Shown in pieces: positions 59,318 to 64,000 of a stretch of 64,000 bases of DNA. The notes beneath the pieces are model-generated. The model was given only the letters and a program-made list of their open reading frames with translations, had not been told where the DNA came from and made no database searches. The stretch is from contig NZ_JAIQZK010000001.1 in assembly GCF_020075545.1 (NCBI RefSeq), positions 496,001-560,000 on the forward strand, written 5' to 3'. Position numbers and translations under genes: made by a program. Each line of letters begins with the position of its first letter. Position 1 is the first letter of the stretch. The stretch is from Nocardioides sp. TRM66260-LWL. Its GTDB lineage: Bacteria > Actinomycetota > Actinomycetes > Propionibacteriales > Nocardioidaceae.

Positions 59318-59341
59318 GTGCGTCTGCGGTGCCCGGAGACG

Positions 59342-59377
59342 ACGACACCCCCCGGGCCGAGGCCCGGGGGGTGTCGT
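59342..59377. terminator. Second terminator between livF and livJ
   Basis: A 17-bp perfect inverted repeat, ACGACACCCCCCGGGCC with its complement and a GA centre, lies 16 bases after the livJ stop. It probably ends the minus-strand livJ transcript. Confidence 0.85.
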
Positions 59378-59392
59378 GCGGTGGATCAGCGA

Positions 59393-60676
59393 TCAGATGT
59401 TGCCGGCGATGTACTCGACGGGCTTCGGCTTGTTGTCCGCGCCGTACTGGTAGATGCCGATGGACGCCGCGGTCGGCGAGCCGGTGTCACCGAGCTCGAT
59501 CGGGCCGGAGACGCCGTCGTAGTCGATGTCCTTGCCCTCGCCCAGCAGGGCGGCGCAGTCCTTGAACGTCGTGCACTTCTCGCCGCCCTTGGTCACGTCG
59601 ACCACGTGCTGGCCGATGGCCTCGCCGTCGTCGCTCTTGGCCTCGACGGCCGCGAGCGCGGTGATGATGGTGGCGTCGTAGGACTCCGCCGCGTAGGAGT
59701 AGTCCTTCAGGTCGGGGTTGACCGTGGCCAGCCGCTCCTTGAAGTCCGAGGTCGCCTCGGCGCCGGGGATGGTGCCCTTGACGCCCTCGAGGTTGCCGAC
59801 CGACTTGTCGTAGGCGGCGGTGTTGCCGTCGACGAAGTAGGTGGGCAGGTCCTGCGGGCCGGCCTTCGCGGCGACCAGCTGCGGGATGATCGCCTTGGTC
59901 TCGTCGAAGGCGACGAGCACGAGCGCGTCGGCGCCGGAGCCCGCGATCTCGTTGACCTGCGAGTCGTAGGACTGCGCCTTCTCGCCGTAGAACACGGTGT
60001 CCGCGACCTTGGCGCCGGCGTTCTCGAGGTTCTTCTTGATCTCGCCGGCGAGGGTCTCGCCGTAGGCGTCCTGGCGGGCCAGGATCGCGACGTTGCTGCG
60101 ACCGTCCTTGATCAGCAGGTTGGCCATGACGGCGCCCTGCAGGATGTCGGACGGCGCGGTGCGGAAGTAGTTGTCGGGCTTGGCGTAGTCGCCGGTGTCG
60201 AACGCCGTCGAGGTGTTCGCCGGGGAGATCTGCACCTTGCCGGCCGACAGGATCTTGTCGATGACGGTGAGGGAGACGCCCGAGGAGGCCGCACCGACGA
60301 TGACGTCCGCGCCCTTGGCGAGGAGCTTGTCGGTCTCGGCCGGCGCGATGCCGGAGTCGGTGTCGCCGGAGTCGCCCTGGACGTTCTTGACGTCCTTGCC
60401 GAGCACGCCGCCGGCCTCGTTGATGTCCTTGACCGCGAGGTCGACGCCCGCGAACTCCGGCGGGCCGAGGAAGGCGAGGCTGCCGGTCTGGGGGAGGAGG
60501 GTGCCGTAGACGAGCGTGCCGTCGCCCTTGCCGGCGCCGCTCGCCGACGCGCTGCCGGACGGCTCGGAGCCGGCCGAGTCGTTGCCGCTGTCGGAGCCGC
60601 AGGCGGTGAGCGCGAGGCCCAGCACGGCGGAGCCGGCGACCAGCTTGAGCCAGCTGGCGTTGCTGCTTCGATTCAC
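59393..60676 (-). CDS. livJ: Branched-chain amino acid ABC transporter substrate-binding lipoprotein LivJ
   Basis: 427 residues from the GTG at 60676-60674. The signal peptide ends in LTAC with lipid anchor C26, then a Ser/Gly/Ala linker. The periplasmic-binding fold begins LVYGTLLPQTGSLAFLGPPEFAGVDLAVKDINEAGG and contains ADVIVGAASSGVSLTVIDKI. It captures amino acids outside the membrane for LivHM. It is encoded convergently to livHMGF rather than in the same operon, but has a matching upstream motif. AAAGG lies before the start. Confidence 0.94.
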   Translation of the reverse strand: MNRSSNASWLKLVAGSAVLGLALTACGSDSGNDSAGSEPSGSASASGAGKGDGTLVYGTLLPQTGSLAFLGPPEFAGVDLAVKDINEAGGVLGKDVKNVQGDSGDTDSGIAPAETDKLLAKGADVIVGAASSGVSLTVIDKILSAGKVQISPANTSTAFDTGDYAKPDNYFRTAPSDILQGAVMANLLIKDGRSNVAILARQDAYGETLAGEIKKNLENAGAKVADTVFYGEKAQSYDSQVNEIAGSGADALVLVAFDETKAIIPQLVAAKAGPQDLPTYFVDGNTAAYDKSVGNLEGVKGTIPGAEATSDFKERLATVNPDLKDYSYAAESYDATIITALAAVEAKSDDGEAIGQHVVDVTKGGEKCTTFKDCAALLGEGKDIDYDGVSGPIELGDTGSPTAASIGIYQYGADNKPKPVEYIAGNI

Positions 60677-60750
60677 GTGGGGAACCTTTCTGTTCCGTGG
60701 TGGGGGCCGCAGGCAGGGCGCGAGCGCACCCCATCGGCGTGAGTGCGCCC

Positions 60751-60810
60751 ACGCTAGGACCCGCGCACCGGCCGCAAACCGGCCCCGAGGGGTCGTTGCG
60801 AAACCGTTAT
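60751..60810 (-). promoter_or_regulatory. livJ promoter with upstream TAACGGTTTCG motif
   Basis: On the minus strand, TAGCGT (60756-60751) is the likely -10. ATAACGGTTTCG (60810-60799) ends 42 bases before it, the same layout as at livH. It also reads as ATAAC-GGTTTC-GCAAC, an 11-bp spaced pair like GlnR half-sites. The remainder of the 307-bp gap (60677-60983) holds the livJ leader and the promoter of the next gene, nothing more. Confidence 0.6.
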
Positions 60811-60911
60811 GTCGTCGAGGCCGGCCCGGGTCCCGCACGTCGCCGGGCCGCGCGCCGGGGCCGGGCGTCCGGGAGGTGGGGGACTCCTCTGACAGCCCGG
60901 ACGAGGCCGCG

Positions 60912-60917
60912 TAGTCT
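60912..60917 (+). promoter_or_regulatory. Candidate -10 box of the GNAT gene
   Basis: TAGTCT lies 66 bases before the ATG at 60984; a GGAGAGGCGGGG sequence near the start serves as ribosome binding site. Confidence 0.4.
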
Positions 60918-60983
60918 CGGCCGCACGGGCGCGCTGCCGGAGCGCGCTGCGGTCGGGCCCCCGGGCCCGGAGAGGCGGGGTCG

Positions 60984-61565
60984 ATGAGTCGTGCACTGGT
61001 CTCGCTGCGCACCGCGCGGGTCGAGGACGCCCCCTTCCTGGCCGACCTCTGGAGCGACGCCCTGCGCCGCGCCGACCGGCAGGAGCAGGTCGCCGATCTC
61101 GAGGTGATCCTCAAGCAGGCGTGCGCCTCGCCCGAGCAGCGCGTGCTTCTGGCCGAGTACGACGGCGAGCCGGCCGGCGCGGTGTTCCTGCGCGTCGGCA
61201 CCATGGGTCCGCTGAACCTCGAGCCGATGGTGCAGGCCTACTCGCCGCACGTGCTGCCGGCGTTCCGGCGTCACGGCGTCGGACGGATCCTCATGGAGGC
61301 GGCGGTCTCGTTCGCCGAGGAGCTCGGCATCGGCCACGTCCTGGCCGGCGCGACGTCCGGCTCCCGCGACGCCAACCGGTTCATGGCCCGCCTCGGCCTG
61401 GGGCCGCAGGTCACCGTCCGGCTCGCGCCCACCCACCTCGTCCGCGCCAAGATCGAGGCGCAGCGCCCGGCGGCCGAGCGGCTCGCCGGCGGCCGCCAGC
61501 TGGGGTCGCTGCTCGCCGCGCGGCGCTCGATGCGGCGCGCCGCCGAGCTCGACGAGCGCGCCTGA
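60984..61565 (+). CDS. GNAT-family N-acetyltransferase-like protein
   Basis: 193 residues. An N-terminal SLRTARVEDAPFLADLWSDAL and the acetyl-CoA-loop-like LPAFRRHGVGRILMEAAVSFAEELGIGHV (about residues 92-120) support a GNAT fold. ATSGSRDANRFMARLGLGP is the usual late motif. The C-terminal 40 residues are Arg/Ala-rich and helical. Substrate and partner are unknown. Its stop lies 6 bases from the convergent thioesterase gene. Confidence 0.82.
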   Translation: MSRALVSLRTARVEDAPFLADLWSDALRRADRQEQVADLEVILKQACASPEQRVLLAEYDGEPAGAVFLRVGTMGPLNLEPMVQAYSPHVLPAFRRHGVGRILMEAAVSFAEELGIGHVLAGATSGSRDANRFMARLGLGPQVTVRLAPTHLVRAKIEAQRPAAERLAGGRQLGSLLAARRSMRRAAELDERA

Positions 61566-61571
61566 CCGAAG

Positions 61572-62009
61572 TCAGCGGGCCAGCTTCTCCGCGGGGATCA
61601 GCGCGCAGGTGAGGCGCGCGGTGCAGACGCGTCGTCCGGCGGCGTTGCTGATGACGACCTCCCAGGTCGCGCTGGCCTTGCCCAGGTGGGCGGGGGTGGC
61701 CACGCCGGTGACCACGCCGTCGACCTCCGAGCGGTGGTGCGTGGCGTTGATGTCGACGCCGACGGCGATCCGGTCGGGGTGGGCGTGCAGCGCGGAGCCG
61801 ATCGAGCCGAGGGTCTCCGCGAGCACCACCGACGCGCCGCCGTGCAGCAGGCCATAGGGCTGGGTGTTGCCCTCGACGGGCATGGTGGCCACGATCCGCT
61901 CGGGCGTGCACTCGACGAGCTCGATGCCCATCCGCTCGTTCAGCGCGCCCATCCGCGCGCCCATCTGCGCGATGAGGTCGTCGGTCGAGGGCACGGGCTG
62001 ATCGGTCAT
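61572..62009 (-). CDS. PaaI-type hotdog-fold thioesterase
   Basis: 145 residues. TMPVEGNTQPYGLLHGGASVVLAETLGSIGS contains the HGG hotdog signature (about residues 56-58), and DINATHHRSEVDGVVTGVATPAHLGKASATWEV the second half. Such enzymes hydrolyse aromatic or aliphatic acyl-CoA thioesters in the cytoplasm. The ATG lies 6 bases after a TAGGTT box, divergent from polA. Confidence 0.92.
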   Translation of the reverse strand: MTDQPVPSTDDLIAQMGARMGALNERMGIELVECTPERIVATMPVEGNTQPYGLLHGGASVVLAETLGSIGSALHAHPDRIAVGVDINATHHRSEVDGVVTGVATPAHLGKASATWEVVISNAAGRRVCTARLTCALIPAEKLAR

Positions 62010-62015
62010 GGGGGC

Positions 62016-62021
62016 AACCTA
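62016..62021 (-). promoter_or_regulatory. Leaderless-type -10 box of the thioesterase gene
   Basis: TAGGTT on the minus strand ends 6 bases before the ATG at 62009. It is back to back with the polA box, 18 bases away. Confidence 0.55.
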
Positions 62022-62039
62022 GCCGTCGGCGCCGCTGGC

Positions 62040-62045
62040 TAGAGT
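62040..62045 (+). promoter_or_regulatory. Leaderless-type -10 box of polA
   Basis: TAGAGT ends 6 bases before the GTG at 62052; there is no room for a Shine-Dalgarno sequence. Confidence 0.55.
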
Positions 62046-62051
62046 CGCCGG

Positions 62052-64000
62052 GTGACCGACCCGCGCCGTCCCCGCCTGCTGCTCCTTGACGGCCACTCGC
62101 TGGCCTACCGGGCGTTCTTCGCCCTCCCGGTCGAGAACTTCTCCACCAGCACCGGCCAGCACACGAACGCCGTCTACGGCTTCACCTCGATGCTGATCAA
62201 CGTGCTGCGCGACGAGCAGCCGACCCACCTGGCGGTCGCCTTCGACGTCAGCCGGCAGACCTTCCGCATGGAGGAGTACGCGGAGTACAAGGCCAAGCGC
62301 AACAAGACGCCCGGCGAGTTCTCCAGCCAGCTGCCGCTCATCGAGGAGGTGCTCGACGCGCTGCGCATCCCGTTCCTGAAGAAGGAGGGGTACGAGGCCG
62401 ACGACATCATCGCCACCCTCGTCACCCAGGCGCTCGAGCAGGAGATGGACGTGCTGGTCCTCACCGGCGACCGCGACTCCCTCCAGCTGGTCACCGAGCA
62501 CAGCACGGTGCTCTACCCGATGCGCGGCGTCAGCGACCTGGCGCGCATGACCCCCGAGGCGGTCGAGGCGAAGTACGGCGTGGCGCCGCACCGCTATCCC
62601 GAGCTGGCCGCGCTCGTGGGCGAGGACTCCGACAACCTCCCGGGCATCCCGGGGGTCGGCCCGAAGACCGCCGCGAAGTGGCTGGCCACCTACGACGGCC
62701 TGGAGAACCTCGTCGTCAACGCCGACAAGGTCACCGGCAAGGCCGGCGACAACCTGCGCGCACACCTCGGCGACGTGCTGCGCAACCGGCGGCTCAACGC
62801 GCTCGTGCGCGATCTCGACCTCGACGCCGGCCCCGCCGACCTCGCCCTGCGGCCGTGGGACCGCCAGGAGGTGCACACGCTCTTCGACTCCCTGGAGTTC
62901 CGCGTGCTGCGCGACCGGCTCTTCGAGACCCTCTCGAGCGAGGAGGACGTCGCCGAGGGCGGCTTCGAGCTGGCCGGACGCCGCCTCGGCCCCGGCGAGG
63001 TCGCCGGCTTCCTCGACGGCCTCGGGGCCGAGACCGTCGGGCTCCACGTCCTCGGCCGCTGGGGCGCCGGCACCGGCCGCGTCGAGGCGCTCGCGCTGGC
63101 CACCGCGGCCGGCGCCGCGGCCCACCTCGACGTCGCCGAGCTCACGCCCGAGGACGACGCCGCGCTCGCCGGGTGGCTCGCCGATCCGGCGCGGCCGAAG
63201 GCGCTGCACGACGCCAAGGGGCCGATGCTCGCCCTGGCCGCCCACGGCTGGTCGCTGGACGGCCTGGCGAGCGACACCGCGCTCGCGGCCTACCTGGTGC
63301 GCCCCGACCAGCGCTCCTACGACCTCGCCGACCTCACCGTCCGGTACCTGCGGCGCGAGCTGCGCGAGGAGGCCGACGCCGAGCAGGCCGCGCTGTTCGA
63401 GGACGACGGCGCAGCCGCTGACGGCAGCGGCGCCGCCGAGGCCGCGATGCTGCGCGCGCGAGCGGTCGTCGACCTCGCGGACGCGCTCGCGGACGCCGTC
63501 GAGGAGCACGGCGGCACCGCGCTCCTGCGCGACGTCGAGCTGCCGCTGGTGCACCTGCTGGCCCGCATGGAGCAGACCGGCATCGCCGTCGACGTCGACT
63601 ACCTCGAGGGCCTGGAGGGGCACTTCGCCGGGGAGGTGCGTGCCGCGGCCGAGGAGGCCTACGCGGTGATCGGCAAGGAGATCAACCTCGGCTCGCCCAA
63701 GCAGCTGCAGGTGGTGCTCTTCGACGAGCTCGACATGCCCAAGACCAAGCGCACCAAGACCGGCTACACGACCGACGCCGACGCCCTCCAGGCGCTCTAC
63801 GCCAAGACCGAGCACCCGTTCCTGCTGCACCTGCTGCGGCACCGCGACGTCACGCGGCTGCGGCAGACGATCGAGGGGCTGCTGAAGTCGGTGGCGCCCG
63901 ACGGCCGCATCCACACGACCTTCAACCAGACGATCGCGGCGACCGGCCGGCTCTCGTCCACCGAGCCGAACCTGCAGAACATCCCGATCCGCACCGAGGA
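62052..64000 (+). CDS. polA: DNA polymerase I PolA, 5' part (cut by window edge)
   Basis: 649 complete codons from GTG 62052, open to the window end. The 5'-nuclease domain (residues 1 to about 310) has LLLLDGHSLAYRAFFAL, VAFDVSRQTFRMEEYAEYKAKRNKTP, EADDIIATL and GDRDSLQLV, then a helix-hairpin-helix IPGVGPKTAAKWL. The middle 3'-5' exonuclease-like domain (about 320-490) lacks an obvious DEDD set, as in other actinobacteria. The polymerase domain begins with INLGSPKQLQVVLFDELDMP and reaches FNQTIAATGRLSSTEPNLQNIPIR. It fills gaps in repair and lagging-strand processing. Confidence 0.96.
   Translation, partial: MTDPRRPRLLLLDGHSLAYRAFFALPVENFSTSTGQHTNAVYGFTSMLINVLRDEQPTHLAVAFDVSRQTFRMEEYAEYKAKRNKTPGEFSSQLPLIEEVLDALRIPFLKKEGYEADDIIATLVTQALEQEMDVLVLTGDRDSLQLVTEHSTVLYPMRGVSDLARMTPEAVEAKYGVAPHRYPELAALVGEDSDNLPGIPGVGPKTAAKWLATYDGLENLVVNADKVTGKAGDNLRAHLGDVLRNRRLNALVRDLDLDAGPADLALRPWDRQEVHTLFDSLEFRVLRDRLFETLSSEEDVAEGGFELAGRRLGPGEVAGFLDGLGAETVGLHVLGRWGAGTGRVEALALATAAGAAAHLDVAELTPEDDAALAGWLADPARPKALHDAKGPMLALAAHGWSLDGLASDTALAAYLVRPDQRSYDLADLTVRYLRRELREEADAEQAALFEDDGAAADGSGAAEAAMLRARAVVDLADALADAVEEHGGTALLRDVELPLVHLLARMEQTGIAVDVDYLEGLEGHFAGEVRAAAEEAYAVIGKEINLGSPKQLQVVLFDELDMPKTKRTKTGYTTDADALQALYAKTEHPFLLHLLRHRDVTRLRQTIEGLLKSVAPDGRIHTTFNQTIAATGRLSSTEPNLQNIPIRTE

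Overview
The window is a gene-dense, very high-GC stretch of actinobacterial chromosome. Three things point to a Nocardioides-like member of the Propionibacteriales: the dcw-sepF-wag31 arrangement, a PriA-type HisA beside a trp cluster without trpF, and the short actinobacterial families around the trp genes. This placement is inferred from remembered family resemblance, not from a search. No mobile element, CRISPR array, rRNA or phage gene was seen. Nearly all genes are housekeeping genes with strong G/C third positions.

Layout. 1-2553 (minus): a TgpA-type transglutaminase (cut by the window edge), a DUF58 protein and a MoxR ATPase. 2746-20033 (plus): the division and cell-wall (dcw) cluster: mraZ, a small membrane protein, rsmH, ftsL-like, ftsI, murE, mraY, a degenerate murD relative, ftsW, murG, murC, ftsQ, ftsZ, pgeF, yggS, sepF, yggT and wag31. 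murF is absent and the murD relative has lost its ATP-binding loop and C-terminal domain. 20297-28825: a DksA/TraR zinc-finger protein, lspA, an RluD-type pseudouridine synthase, a GNAT-chorismate mutase fusion, dnaE and two envelope proteins. 28851-30048 (minus): a YbaK-type deacylase and a Lon-N-domain protein. 30174-39979: hisD, hisC, hisB, hisH, a small membrane protein, hisA/priA, hisF, a heterodimeric ABC exporter pair and hisI. 39976-46440: small trp-locus membrane proteins, a DUF4190 protein (minus), trpC, trpB, trpA, a Sco1-like copper lipoprotein and lgt. 46543-52644: gltB and gltD. 52767-55040: pyk, a tRNA with a CAA anticodon, and an ANTAR response regulator. 55213-60676: a branched-chain amino acid (Liv) ABC system, with livH-M-G-F facing a convergent livJ. 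60984-64000: a GNAT protein, a PaaI-type thioesterase and the 5' two-thirds of polA.

How it works together. The first third builds and divides the cell envelope, and its genes are chained by ATGA/GTGA overlaps. The middle makes histidine and tryptophan; PriA may serve both pathways. The last third handles nitrogen and carbon entry (glutamate synthase, pyruvate kinase, branched-chain amino acid uptake).

Most unusual points: the decayed but open MurD relative next to a missing murF; a likely CTG start for hisH; a GNAT-chorismate mutase fusion; a LivH permease with an added secreted N-terminal domain; a matched upstream motif placed exactly 42 bp before the -10 box of both liv units; a CAA-anticodon tRNA without the long variable arm expected of tRNA-Leu; a 10-bp phased GTGG array at mraZ; and repeated TANNNT boxes 6-7 nt before start codons, suggesting leaderless transcripts.
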